DNA of 64,000 bases, taken from an uncultured Eubacteriales bacterium. GTDB taxonomy: Bacteria > Bacillota > Clostridia > Lachnospirales > Lachnospiraceae. The translations under genes were made by a program, and so were the position numbers. Location: contig OMVN01000006.1 in NCBI GenBank assembly GCA_900314525.1, positions 1 to 64,000 of the forward strand, read 5' to 3'. The notes below the pieces were generated by a model. The model saw only the letters and a program-made list of their open reading frames with translations. It ran no database searches and was not told where the DNA came from. This document shows positions 56,060 to 64,000 of this stretch, piece by piece. Every line of letters begins with the position of its first letter. The first letter of the stretch is position 1.

Positions 56060-57061
56060 TTAAGCTTCTTTTTTCTTAGCTGCTACTGTAACTACTGCTA
56101 CTGCTGCTACTAAAACTGCGAATAAAGCAACTGGTGCAACATCACCTGTCTTTGTTGACTGGTTAGCTGCTGTTGTAGCTGTTGCAGCCTTAGCTGCTGG
56201 AGCTGCTGTTGTTGCTGCTGGAGCTGCTGTTGTTGCTGCTGGAGCTGCTACTGTTGTCTCTTCTGCTGCAGCTGCTGTTGTTTCATCTGCTACTGTTGTT
56301 GTCTCTTCTGCAACTGTTGTCTCTTCTGTTGTAGGCTCAACATATTTTCCGTCGATCTTATCGCTAAGAGCTGAGTTGATTGCTGCAAAATCAGGAATTG
56401 CTGTAATTCCTAATGCTTCAACATCACCTTTTCTATCTGTTTCATTAAGACCTGCTACGAAATCATCTAATGACATAGCTGATAATTCTTCTAATGAGTA
56501 ATATGTTTCATTATCGTCATTTGTAATCCATCCAACTTTATAAGGAATATCATTGTTATCTTTATCACGGATAACTACTGCGTTTGTTGTGCTATCAAAG
56601 TATACTGTAACAGGTGTCTCTTCAGCTGTTTCTACTCTGATGTTTGTTAAACATGTTTTTCCTAAGCTTTCTAATACGTTCTTCTTTGTTGCTGCTGTGT
56701 CACCAAGAACGATTCTCTGCCAAGCAACGTTTGCTCCATCAACTTCGTCGTCATTTGCATATGCACAGATTGCAAATCTTGAAGCCCACTGGCTTTCTTC
56801 ATCATATGCTGGCATTGTGATATCCATAGAATAAACACCTGCGATGTCATTTCCATTAACATCTTTTGCCTGCTGCATAACATTTGCATCATCCATTGAT
56901 TCCCAACTTGGATCTGTCATGTTTCCTGTAAGTGTGTAAACAAATGTTCCAGCTGGAATTGAAGCTGTGTCAAGATCAGCTGCGAAAGCTGTTGTTCCAA
57001 GACCCATTACCATTGTTGCAGCGAGCATAGCAGCTGCCATTTTTTTAATAGATTTTCTCAT
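56060..57061 (-). CDS. Sortase-anchored surface protein with Ala/Thr-rich stalk
   Basis: A 333-aa secreted protein. It has a signal peptide (about 1-27, TAFAA) and a beta-rich domain (about 30-180: FVYTLTGNMTDPSWESMDD, then YSMDITMPAYDEESQWASRF). A short helical domain (about 185-240) and a low-complexity stalk of ETTV, AAPAATT repeats (about 242-300) follow, then QSTKTG, a hydrophobic helix and KKKEA. STKTG is a sortase signal variant. Unrelated in ectodomain to the two paralogues. The start at 57061 (MRKSIKK) follows AAAGGGTGG. Unknown function; likely part of the same surface layer. Confidence 0.75.
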   Translation of the reverse strand: MRKSIKKMAAAMLAATMVMGLGTTAFAADLDTASIPAGTFVYTLTGNMTDPSWESMDDANVMQQAKDVNGNDIAGVYSMDITMPAYDEESQWASRFAICAYANDDEVDGANVAWQRIVLGDTAATKKNVLESLGKTCLTNIRVETAEETPVTVYFDSTTNAVVIRDKDNNDIPYKVGWITNDDNETYYSLEELSAMSLDDFVAGLNETDRKGDVEALGITAIPDFAAINSALSDKIDGKYVEPTTEETTVAEETTTVADETTAAAAEETTVAAPAATTAAPAATTAAPAAKAATATTAANQSTKTGDVAPVALFAVLVAAVAVVTVAAKKKEA

Positions 57062-57125
57062 AATAAAATCCACCCTTTCTTTTTTCTCTTTTCTTTTTGT
57101 TTTTGACATTCTAGTCAGTAAACTT

Positions 57126-57154
57126 ATTATATATTAATCACTATTATATTGCAA
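57126..57154 (-). promoter_or_regulatory. Promoter of the fourth surface gene (TTGCAW class)
   Basis: TTGCAA (57149-57154), 17-nt spacer ending TGATTAATA, TATAAT (57126-57131). Confidence 0.8.
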
Positions 57155-57316
57155 GAAGTTTTTGTGATATTTTTTAATTTCTATTAACATAATGTTCATT
57201 TTTTATGCAATTTTACCTTTATTTGATAAATTTTCCATAAATTATCTACTGATTTTGTTAAGATTTTCATTTATACTAGCATTTTTAATGACTTATTCTA
57301 CATTTTAAATATTCCT

Positions 57317-57348
57317 AAAAAATGCCGGCAGTATTATCCCTGCCGGCA
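57317..57348 (-). terminator. Terminator of the amylase gene
   Basis: TGCCGGCAG (57323-57331) pairs with CTGCCGGCA (57340-57348); T6 follows on the minus strand. Confidence 0.9.
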
Positions 57349-57361
57349 AAGTTTTCTATAA

Positions 57362-59080
57362 TTATTTTAATATTACAATAGCATTTGGAGGAAGCACAAT
57401 AGTGTCATCTACCTGATATGGTTCCTCTTCTGTTACGCTTAACTCACCCTGAATACATGTATATCCATTTTCAGTTCTTGATAATTTAACCTGCTTTGTC
57501 TCATCATTGTTGCAGTTTGCAAGTATTATTATCTTACTTCCATTATATGTTTTAGAAACTGACATGATGTCCTCATCACCAGTCTCAATCTCTGCAAGCT
57601 GTCCTCTGGCAATTTCAGGGAAAATGTTTCTAAGTTTAAGTGCCTGTTTAACATATGAAAGAACTGAATTCTTGTCCTTTTCCTGGTTATCTACGGCCTC
57701 AAAACTGTTTATTACATAATCCTTAGTCATATTGACAGGACCTCTTGTCTGTCCTTTTGTATCTTTAGCTGACCAAATCATTGGTGAACGTTTATTCTCA
57801 TCTGCTCCTGAACCACCAAGTCCTATTTCATCTCCGTAATATATGAACGATGCACCATTTATCATCATCTGAAGTCCCTGTGCAAATTTGATTCTGTTTT
57901 CTTTATATGCAAGGTATGCTGCTGGTCTGTCAATATCATGGTTGCTTAAAAATGATGCCTGTATAGCGTTTGGATTTGCTGCCTGCACCTCATTCTGTGA
58001 CTGAACTAGACAATCTGCAAAATATTTTCCGTTATATGCAGGATCTGTTCCATGAGTAATATGTGATAATTCTCCATCCGATCCTGAATAGCTAAAATCA
58101 AAAGCACTGTCTATTCCACTTGTGAGATATGTTGCATAATCAGAAGTCCATGTTTCTGCAACTATATATGCGTTTGGATTTACGCTCTTTACATAATTAT
58201 TGAACCATGTAAGCACTTCAACATTTTTCTGTGTTTCTCCAGAGAAATATTCTTTTGCAGCATCAAGTCTGAATCCATCAACACCCATATCCAGCCAGTA
58301 TTTTGAAATCTGCTCAAATTCTGCCCTTACATCTGGATTTGCAAGATTAAGATCTGGCATCTGCTGTGAGAACTGTCCAAGATAGTAATATGGTGTTGAT
58401 CCCACTGGGTAATAAATGCTTCCCTTCTTTTCTTTTGTAAATGTGTAATAATCTACATATTTACAATCTGCAGGATTTGGTTCCTGGTCTGCAGGGAGAC
58501 TCTGTAAATACTGTTTTGCCTGTTTAAACCATTCATTTGCTATAGATGAATGATTCATTACAAGATCCATTATTACTGTAATTCCACGTTTGTGGCATTC
58601 ATTAATTAAATTTTTGAAATCATCTAATGTTCCATATGCCTTATCAATTTCGCGATAATCTAATACATCATATTTGTGATATGATGGCGAAGGATTTACT
58701 GGCATAAACCAAATTGCATTACAACCTAAATCAGTATCTGTTTCTGGATTTCCATCATTAATGTAGTCCAGTTTCTGTATAACTCCGTTAATATCCCCCA
58801 TTCCATCCCCGTCGCTGTCATAAAATGAACCGACAAAAATTTCATAAACATTTCTGTTATTGTCTTCAATAACATTTAATTTTGTCTGAAGCTGTGGTTT
58901 AACTTCTGTTCCCTCAACTTCAAGTTTTCTGGTTGTCTCAGCTTCTTTAGCTGACTCAGTCTGAGCTTTTCCACCACTAGTTTTCTTGTTTGACTTGCCA
59001 CATCCTGTAAATACAGATACAGAAAGTGTTAACGCCAGGGCAAATGCTGCCGACTTTTTAACGAATTGATTTCTTCTCAC
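57362..59080 (-). CDS. Alpha-amylase family (GH13) lipoprotein
   Basis: A 572-aa extracellular lipoprotein. The signal peptide ends in lipobox VFTGC (Cys27), so it should be lipid-anchored outside the membrane. The GH13 regions are present: DLVMNHSS (172-179), GFRLDAA with nucleophile Asp273, VAETW with acid/base Glu309, and NHDID with Asp382. A calcium-type loop, DSDGDGMGD, lies near 89-97, and a C-terminal beta domain closes the protein. It probably hydrolyses alpha-1,4-glucans (starch, maltodextrins) bound by the sortase-anchored proteins encoded downstream. The start is GTG at 59080 behind AGGAG. It follows the BI-1 gene by 20 bp, so it may be co-transcribed with it. Confidence 0.95.
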   Translation of the reverse strand: MRRNQFVKKSAAFALALTLSVSVFTGCGKSNKKTSGGKAQTESAKEAETTRKLEVEGTEVKPQLQTKLNVIEDNNRNVYEIFVGSFYDSDGDGMGDINGVIQKLDYINDGNPETDTDLGCNAIWFMPVNPSPSYHKYDVLDYREIDKAYGTLDDFKNLINECHKRGITVIMDLVMNHSSIANEWFKQAKQYLQSLPADQEPNPADCKYVDYYTFTKEKKGSIYYPVGSTPYYYLGQFSQQMPDLNLANPDVRAEFEQISKYWLDMGVDGFRLDAAKEYFSGETQKNVEVLTWFNNYVKSVNPNAYIVAETWTSDYATYLTSGIDSAFDFSYSGSDGELSHITHGTDPAYNGKYFADCLVQSQNEVQAANPNAIQASFLSNHDIDRPAAYLAYKENRIKFAQGLQMMINGASFIYYGDEIGLGGSGADENKRSPMIWSAKDTKGQTRGPVNMTKDYVINSFEAVDNQEKDKNSVLSYVKQALKLRNIFPEIARGQLAEIETGDEDIMSVSKTYNGSKIIILANCNNDETKQVKLSRTENGYTCIQGELSVTEEEPYQVDDTIVLPPNAIVILK

Positions 59081-59100
59081 TGATTTTCTCCTGTTTTTAT

Positions 59101-59916
59101 TTATTTTCTTTTTCCCATGATTGCAAGTAATCTGATAAATATATTAATAAAATCAAGATATAACTGCATTCCTGAGTATAAAGCTAAAACATTAATGTCG
59201 CTTTCTGATGCTGTATTGGCATATACCTTTACTTTCTGTGCATCATAAGCTGTAAGACCTACAAATATAAATACTACTATATAATTGATTGCCATATCCA
59301 TTCCTGTATATCCAAAAATACCAGCAAATATAGATACGATTATTACTCCAATAAGTGCCATTGAAAGCAGTGAGCCAAGGCTTGTTAAATCCTTTTTAGT
59401 AACTGCACCGATACCAGCCATAACTCCAAATAAAATAGCGGTTGTTAAAAACACTTGCTGAATTGAACTGAGATCAAAAGCATAAAAAATCACTGACATT
59501 GTAACACCATTCATAATGGTATATGCAAGGTACATTACTGCTGCGGCTGCTACATTTTTCTTTCCGATGAAGTATGAAGCACCAATTGCCACAAGTACTT
59601 CAATTATAATTAGTGGCTTAAACGCATAATTTAACATTGAGTAGAATGTTGCTGCATCCATAGCTGTTGCAGTTGCTGCAAATGCTGTGATAAGAAGTGA
59701 AACAAGCATTACAATATATGATCTTGTTATTATTTTTGACTTTATCTCATCTCTGTTCGTTGCTGTTTCAAATGAATTTACCTGGTCATAATATGTATTG
59801 CCATTCTGAGGATATCCGTTTGGCTGATATCCATTCTGCTGATATCCATTCTGCTGATATCCATTATCATATGAATGATATCCGTTGTCGTTGTTGTTTC
59901 CATAATAATTTTCCAT
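59101..59916 (-). CDS. Bax inhibitor-1 (YccA/YetJ-like) membrane protein
   Basis: A 271-aa protein with a hydrophilic Asn/Tyr/Gln/Gly-rich N-terminus (residues 1-45, tandem NGYQQ units) followed by seven helices. The family signature region is near AYDAQKVKVYA. Bacterial homologues conduct or leak calcium in a pH-dependent way. The N-terminal repeat is coded by 15-bp DNA repeats (about 59810-59872). Upstream is the palindrome at 59958-59971. Confidence 0.88.
   Translation of the reverse strand: MENYYGNNNDNGYHSYDNGYQQNGYQQNGYQPNGYPQNGNTYYDQVNSFETATNRDEIKSKIITRSYIVMLVSLLITAFAATATAMDAATFYSMLNYAFKPLIIIEVLVAIGASYFIGKKNVAAAAVMYLAYTIMNGVTMSVIFYAFDLSSIQQVFLTTAILFGVMAGIGAVTKKDLTSLGSLLSMALIGVIIVSIFAGIFGYTGMDMAINYIVVFIFVGLTAYDAQKVKVYANTASESDINVLALYSGMQLYLDFINIFIRLLAIMGKRK
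59810..59872. repeat. 15-bp tandem repeat coding the NGYQQ units
   Basis: The unit CTGATATCCATTCTG and close variants occur about four times on the plus strand, coding Asn-Gly-Tyr-Gln/Pro-Gln/Asn on the minus strand. Such repeats change copy number readily by slippage. Confidence 0.65.
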
Positions 59917-59948
59917 AATACAATCCTCTCCTTTTTGCTTATATAAGT

Positions 59949-59971
59949 ATTATAATATCACAAGATTGTGA
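59949..59971 (-). promoter_or_regulatory. -10 box with adjacent inverted repeat before the BI-1 gene
   Basis: TATAAT (59949-59954) on the minus strand lies 3 bp from the palindrome TCACAA-GA-TTGTGA (59958-59971), in the spacer where a regulator could act. No good -35 is seen, which suits an activator or repressor site. Confidence 0.5.
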
Positions 59972-59980
59972 ATATTAAAA

Positions 59981-61267
59981 CTAATTAATATCTTTAAAAT
60001 TATAGTTTCTTTTTCCTGTCTCATAATCATCTACAATGTTTCCATTTCCAAACATCTTATATTTATATGTACAGAGTCCGTCAAGTCCTACAGGGCCTCT
60101 TGCATGTAATTTTCCTGTACTTATTCCAACCTCTGCGCCGAAACCATATCTGTATCCATCGGCAAATCTTGTAGAGCAGTTATTATAAACCCCTGCCGAA
60201 TCAACATTCTGCATAAAATATCCACATGCATCCCTATCTTCTGTAATAATACAGTCTGTGTGATGAGATCCGTATTTATTTATATGCATTACTGCTTCTT
60301 CAATATCATCTACGATTTTTACAGAAATTGTAAGATCCAGATATTCTGTGGCAAAATCTTCCTCTGTTGCTTCCTCACAGTCAATTATCTCACGAACATC
60401 ACAAGTTCCTCTGACTTCAACATTTTTTGCTTTAAGACCAGCATTTAATGCTGGAAGGAGTTCTTTTGCTATATCCTTATGTACAAGTAATGTTTCTGTT
60501 GCATTACATACAGCAGGATACTGAGTTTTTGAATCAATGATAATTCTTACTGCCTTATCTATATCCAGGTTCTTATCTGCATATATATGACATATACCAT
60601 CAGCATGTCCCATAACTGGAATTTTTGTATTGCTCATTATATACTGAACAAACTGGTTAGAACCTCTTGGAATTAATAGATCTACAGATTCATGACATTT
60701 TAATATTTCATTTATGTCACTTCTTGCCTCAATCTGGAACATGCAGTTTTCTGGCAAACCTGCAGAAAGTGCCGCCTGATAAATGAGATTAAATACAACT
60801 CTATTTGTATTCATCGCCTCACTTCCACCCTTTAATATTGCACAGTTTCCGCTTTTTATACATAATGATGCGATCTGTACCATTGCATCTGGACGTGATT
60901 CAAAAATCACCCCAATTACACCAATAGGGCATGTCTCTTTAATAAGAAGTAAGTCCGAATCCAATTCTCTTTTCATAAGTTCTTTTGAAAGTGGATCCTC
61001 TAGTTTTATCAGGTCATTAATCCCTTTTACTACCCCATTTATTTTATCTTCGTTAAATTTAAGTCTTTTGAAAATCGATGATTTCAAGCCATCTTCTTCA
61101 GCCTTTTTAAGATCTGCTTCATTTGCACGTACTATTTCATCCATATTTGCAATCAGGCTGTCTGCAACTGCTCGTAATGCATTATTTCTTGTTTCCAGGG
61201 AAAGAGAAGCCATCTTATAGCTTGATAATTTCATAGAGGCTGCCTTATCCTTAATATTTACATCCAT
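59981..61267 (-). CDS. proA: Gamma-glutamyl phosphate reductase
   Basis: Reduces gamma-glutamyl phosphate to the semialdehyde in proline synthesis, with NADPH. It is 428 aa, an aldehyde-dehydrogenase fold with CPIGVIGVIFESRPDA, the nucleotide loop GGSEAMNTN, LIPRGSNQFV and the catalytic Cys in YPAVCNATETLL. The start at 61267 (MDVNIKD) follows GGAAGG; the TTG at 61288 would include the ribosome binding site. The proB partner is not in this window. Confidence 0.96.
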   Translation of the reverse strand: MDVNIKDKAASMKLSSYKMASLSLETRNNALRAVADSLIANMDEIVRANEADLKKAEEDGLKSSIFKRLKFNEDKINGVVKGINDLIKLEDPLSKELMKRELDSDLLLIKETCPIGVIGVIFESRPDAMVQIASLCIKSGNCAILKGGSEAMNTNRVVFNLIYQAALSAGLPENCMFQIEARSDINEILKCHESVDLLIPRGSNQFVQYIMSNTKIPVMGHADGICHIYADKNLDIDKAVRIIIDSKTQYPAVCNATETLLVHKDIAKELLPALNAGLKAKNVEVRGTCDVREIIDCEEATEEDFATEYLDLTISVKIVDDIEEAVMHINKYGSHHTDCIITEDRDACGYFMQNVDSAGVYNNCSTRFADGYRYGFGAEVGISTGKLHARGPVGLDGLCTYKYKMFGNGNIVDDYETGKRNYNFKDIN

Positions 61268-61324
61268 TTTCCATAACCTTCCTTTCAAATAATTACACTA
61301 TTACCGTATGATAATATTCCATTT

Positions 61325-61353
61325 AATATAGCATACCTATTAATAAGTGTCAA
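61325..61353 (-). promoter_or_regulatory. Promoter of proA
   Basis: TTGACA (61348-61353), 17-nt spacer, TATATT (61325-61330) on the minus strand, just after the bioY terminator. Confidence 0.8.
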
Positions 61354-61361
61354 AAGAAAAA

Positions 61362-61398
61362 GTGCCTCCAAATTGCAAAATCTGCTCATTTGGAGGCA
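61362..61398 (-). terminator. Terminator of bioY
   Basis: TGCCTCCAAAT (61373-61383) and ATTTGGAGGCA (61388-61398) form an 11-bp stem; TTTTTCTTTT follows on the minus strand. Confidence 0.85.
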
Positions 61399-61422
61399 TT
61401 AGTTAATTTTACTTATATTTAT

Positions 61423-61980
61423 TTAATTTACACTTCTGCTTAACTCAGATAACTCAGGCATTAACTTCTTCAATCTGTTTCCTGTCACAGCAGCAAGGAC
61501 TATTTTTATTGCATCTCCTGGTAAAAATGGAACTACACATAATGAAATTGCCTTGGCTACTGACATTTTTGTGAGTATTATAAACCACACTGTACCGAGA
61601 ATATAACAAACAGCCATTCCTACAACACAGGCGATAATCATCATATAAATTTTATCGTTTGTAATTCTAACAACAAATCCTGTAACCAATGCGGCAAATA
61701 TATATCCAACAATATATCCGCCTGTATGTCCTGTTATTGCTCCAAGTCCGCCCTTAAATCCAGCAAATACTGGTACTCCAGCAACTCCAAGAAGAACAAA
61801 CACACTAACTGATGACGCTCCTGCCCATGGTCCCAAAATAATTCCTGCAAGATAAACCGCAAAAAGTGCAAGGTTTATAGGAATAAATTCTAATGGTATC
61901 TGAATCTGCGAACACACTGCCAGCAGTGCTGCAAACAATGCACACATAGTAATTAATATTGTTTTGTTTTTATTTATCAT
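61423..61980 (-). CDS. bioY: BioY biotin transporter S-component
   Basis: A 185-aa membrane protein with six helices and the BioY pattern GHTGGYIVGYIFAAL and LFAVYLAGIILGPWAGASSV. It binds biotin and works with the shared ECF energy-coupling module, which is not in this window. The start at 61980 (MINKNK) follows AGGAGGTG. Orphan location suggests it is a group II ECF S-component. I saw no clear BirA palindrome at its promoter. Confidence 0.92.
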   Translation of the reverse strand: MINKNKTILITMCALFAALLAVCSQIQIPLEFIPINLALFAVYLAGIILGPWAGASSVSVFVLLGVAGVPVFAGFKGGLGAITGHTGGYIVGYIFAALVTGFVVRITNDKIYMMIIACVVGMAVCYILGTVWFIILTKMSVAKAISLCVVPFLPGDAIKIVLAAVTGNRLKKLMPELSELSRSVN

Positions 61981-62005
61981 AACACACCTCCTGTATTTCA
62001 ACAGA

Positions 62006-62034
62006 AGTATATTACCTTTTTCAGTATATGTCAA
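62006..62034 (-). promoter_or_regulatory. Promoter of bioY
   Basis: TTGACA (62029-62034), 17-nt spacer, TATACT (62006-62011) on the minus strand. Confidence 0.75.
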
Positions 62035-62039
62035 CTATT

Positions 62040-63252
62040 TTATTTGTTATGGTTAACATTTTTTAAGTAAATGATTAACAATACAATTGCCTTAAATATA
62101 TTATCAGCAATCATACAATACCATACAGCACTAAGTGACATATGCCATACCTGTGTACACAGAAATGTACTGAATATTCTAATACCCCACATACTAAATG
62201 TTTCCACATAGAATATCTCCTTAGTTTTACCCATACCGTAATATATTCCTTCTAGCGCTATCATGAGCCCAAAAAAAGGTTCTGTAAAAGCTACCAGTTT
62301 TAATACAGATGACCCTGTTTGTGCCACTCTTATACTATTAGTAAATATCCGCATCAGAGGATACGAAACGAAGTACAAAATAATTCCATTGATAATCATC
62401 ATCAATACTGTAATTAATATACAGAGTTTTTCTGTGACAATTGTTTTCTTCCTATCTTTTTCTCCTATTGCATTACCTATTAGAGATGAGGATGCAGTTC
62501 TCAATCCATAACCTGGTATGTAAAACAATATTTTCCAAAGCCGGAATCGTAATCTTCATACATTTTGAAAGAATTCTCTTATCTGGCCTTATTGTCCCTA
62601 TATTAAATTTAAGTCTGTCATCCCTGAACGAGAATGCAAACATAAGAACTCCGCCTATCAGATAAGATATTGCAGATGCAATTGCTGCACCCTTTACTCC
62701 CAGTCCTGCACCATAAATAAATACTGTATTTAAAATTATATTTAATAAATTAGATAAAAGATTTATCCTCATAGGGGTTCTGGTATTCTTAATTGCCCTC
62801 AGTGCTGAACCATAAATAATTGTAAATGACCTGAAAAGCATAACTGTACTTATTATAAGAAAATACTCAGACGCGTCTTTTCTAATATCTTTTGCAGCAT
62901 TCATCCAAACCGGAATAAAAGGACTTAACGCCACGCACAAGATAGTCATAATAATTCCACAGATTATGGTAACAATAAATGCGTTTGCAGATAACTTTGA
63001 CGTATTTTCATAATTCTTAGACCCGGATTCCTTTGCCATTAATGCAAGTATGGCTATTCCAAACGCATAGGGTACACTGTTAACAAGCCAGGTTATTGTT
63101 GTTGTAGTGGACACAGCAGCTGTGGCATTTTCACCTAAATGTCCCACCATTGCCGTATCCACATACTGGAGAAGCGTACTCATTACATGTTCTATGATTG
63201 TTGGTATTGAAAGGAATATTAGTGATTTTAAAATATTTCTTTTATAACTCAT
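62040..63252 (-). pseudogene. MATE-family efflux pump, broken by an internal deletion and frameshift
   Basis: The first ORF (from 63252) has the MATE N-terminal half: IPTIIEHVMSTLLQYVDTAMVGHLG, six helices, and DKRILSKCMKITIPALENIV. It then goes out of frame near 62528. The second frame continues at FYIPGYGLRTASSSLIGNAIG, the conserved segment that normally follows some 40 residues later, and runs to 62040. About 100-130 nt appear lost at the junction, which is why the two ORFs cannot be joined by a single-base change. The remaining parts give about 420 aa versus the usual 450. The start has AAAGGAG. Function is lost unless the sequence is wrong here. Confidence 0.85.
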
Positions 63253-63329
63253 TAAATCTCCTTTAGACCCGAATTAAAGTTTAACTTCTCCATTTTATTA
63301 TATAATTGTTATTTTTGCATCAATTAATT

Positions 63330-63773
63330 TTACATTTTTTGATGAATGTGATTTTCCTCATTGCTATTTTTATATTCTTCTGCATCCGAATCCGCCTTTG
63401 TCCTGTGTACTGTTCCTGGTTTATGCTGTGGTGGTGCGTAAACCGAAGATAATTTAAGTGGTGTTCTTCCACAATTCACAATATTGTGATAAGTTCCTGC
63501 TGGAATAAACACTCCACATCCTGGATATATTTGCTGTTTCTCCATTCCTCGGCACATTTTAATCACAGCCATTCCTGTACCCTGTTCAACTCTTATATAC
63601 TGATCTGTATTTTTATGAATCTCCATGCCAACCTCTCCACCTGGTGGTATAGACATCACTGTCAATTGCAGATGCTTTCCTGTCCACAAAGTAGTTCTAA
63701 AATTTCTGTTTACAGATGCAATTTTATATACATCTAAAGCTTCTGGTTCTGGTCCATTATCAATTACATGCAT
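63330..63773 (-). CDS. Cupin-domain protein
   Basis: A 147-aa single-domain cupin. The first motif, GMEIHKNTDQYIRVEQGTG, and second, PGCGVFIPAGTYHNIVN, give the metal ligands (His, Glu, His). The domain resembles the small mannose-6-phosphate isomerase-like cupins. A charged tail (about 118-147) may be disordered. The start has CGGAG. The substrate is unknown. Confidence 0.85.
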   Translation of the reverse strand: MHVIDNGPEPEALDVYKIASVNRNFRTTLWTGKHLQLTVMSIPPGGEVGMEIHKNTDQYIRVEQGTGMAVIKMCRGMEKQQIYPGCGVFIPAGTYHNIVNCGRTPLKLSSVYAPPQHKPGTVHRTKADSDAEEYKNSNEENHIHQKM

Positions 63774-63813
63774 ATAGTTATACTCCGTTTTTTATATCAT
63801 TGTATGCATGGAT

Positions 63814-64000
63814 TTATCCCCTGTTACTATTCTTTATTGTTTCATGTCCATACTCATCATTTGCCACCTTAAGATTATTTACATCAAAAAACACCATGCT
63901 ATAATCTTGTTTTATATCTATTTTATTAAATATTTTTTTTGCACCGGTTCGGTTATACACACCTGTCATTCCATCTAGATATGCAACTTCCTCTAAGTGT
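63814..64000 (-). pseudogene. Truncated GGDEF (diguanylate cyclase) fragment at the right edge
   Basis: In one minus-strand frame, open from the window edge to a TAA at 63814-63816, the product reads VAYLDGMTGVYNRTGAKKIF, later SMVFFDVNNLKVANDEYGHE, then KNSNRG. That is the start of a GGDEF domain (DxLTGxxNR and DxNxLKxxND..GH). It stops before the catalytic GGDEF loop, so the C-terminal half is missing. The 5' part lies outside the window. A short ORF, but the motif spacing is convincing. Confidence 0.8.

Noticed and set aside
61981-62060. BirA operator before bioY
   Set aside because: Only a single GGTTAAC half-site is present, inside the MATE remnant, without a properly spaced partner.

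Overview
The window looks like a chromosomal segment of a low-GC anaerobic Firmicute, most likely a Lachnospiraceae (Clostridia). This rests on AT-rich composition, gene content (RadA/ClpC, Clostridia-type PyrK-PyrD, a T-box leader, ABC exporter pairs, sortase-type surface proteins, a cohesin/dockerin pair) and strong GGAGG ribosome binding sites. I cannot assign a species. Nearly all genes lie on the minus strand. No transposase, integrase, phage gene, CRISPR array or complete rRNA gene was seen.

Layout, left to right. 1-304: tandem minus-strand promoters reading off the left edge, resembling an rRNA-operon leader. 0.3-5 kb: radA, a small conserved protein, clpC and a GntR regulator with a palindromic operator on its own promoter. 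5-9 kb: a membrane-anchored cohesin-like protein next to a dockerin-bearing glucosaminidase. 9-12.5 kb: purEMND. 12.6-16 kb: pyrKDE followed by small membrane proteins, including a 49-aa ORF. 16.2-23.6 kb: a membrane protein, a 138-nt structured palindrome, an AEC transporter, an ABC exporter pair, cysE and a Ca/Na antiporter. 23.7-26.4 kb: aspartate kinase, then a tryptophan-type T-box leader joined to a TrpB2 gene lacking its 5' third. 26.5-31 kb: a MarR/ABC/ABC exporter operon. 31-35.3 kb: aroC, glyA, map, a P-loop kinase and tRNA-Gly.

35.4-45.2 kb holds one giant Ig/RHS (YD-repeat) surface protein gene. It is split near its 5' end by a one-base frameshift. Its 3' Hint domain is interrupted by a short palindromic insertion, and the rest of the tail survives only as a frameshifted remnant. 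45.4-52.6 kb: an AsnB-like protein without the glutaminase cysteine, pepF and a GNAT gene fired from divergent promoters that share one palindromic -35 box, then lepB, rpoD and a lipid kinase. 52.7-59.1 kb is the most distinctive block. Four single-gene transcription units encode secreted surface proteins: one with a CBM26-like starch-binding module, two near-identical paralogues with different anchors, and one unrelated. A GH13 amylase lipoprotein follows. The four surface genes share one promoter architecture (TTGCAW, 17 nt, TATAAT), which suggests a co-expressed starch-capture layer. 59-64 kb: a BI-1 protein, proA, bioY, a MATE pseudogene, a cupin and a truncated GGDEF fragment.

Overall this is housekeeping sequence with several decayed genes (TrpB2, RHS, MATE, GGDEF), plus two candidate surface systems: the amylase/starch-binding cluster and the cohesin-dockerin pair.
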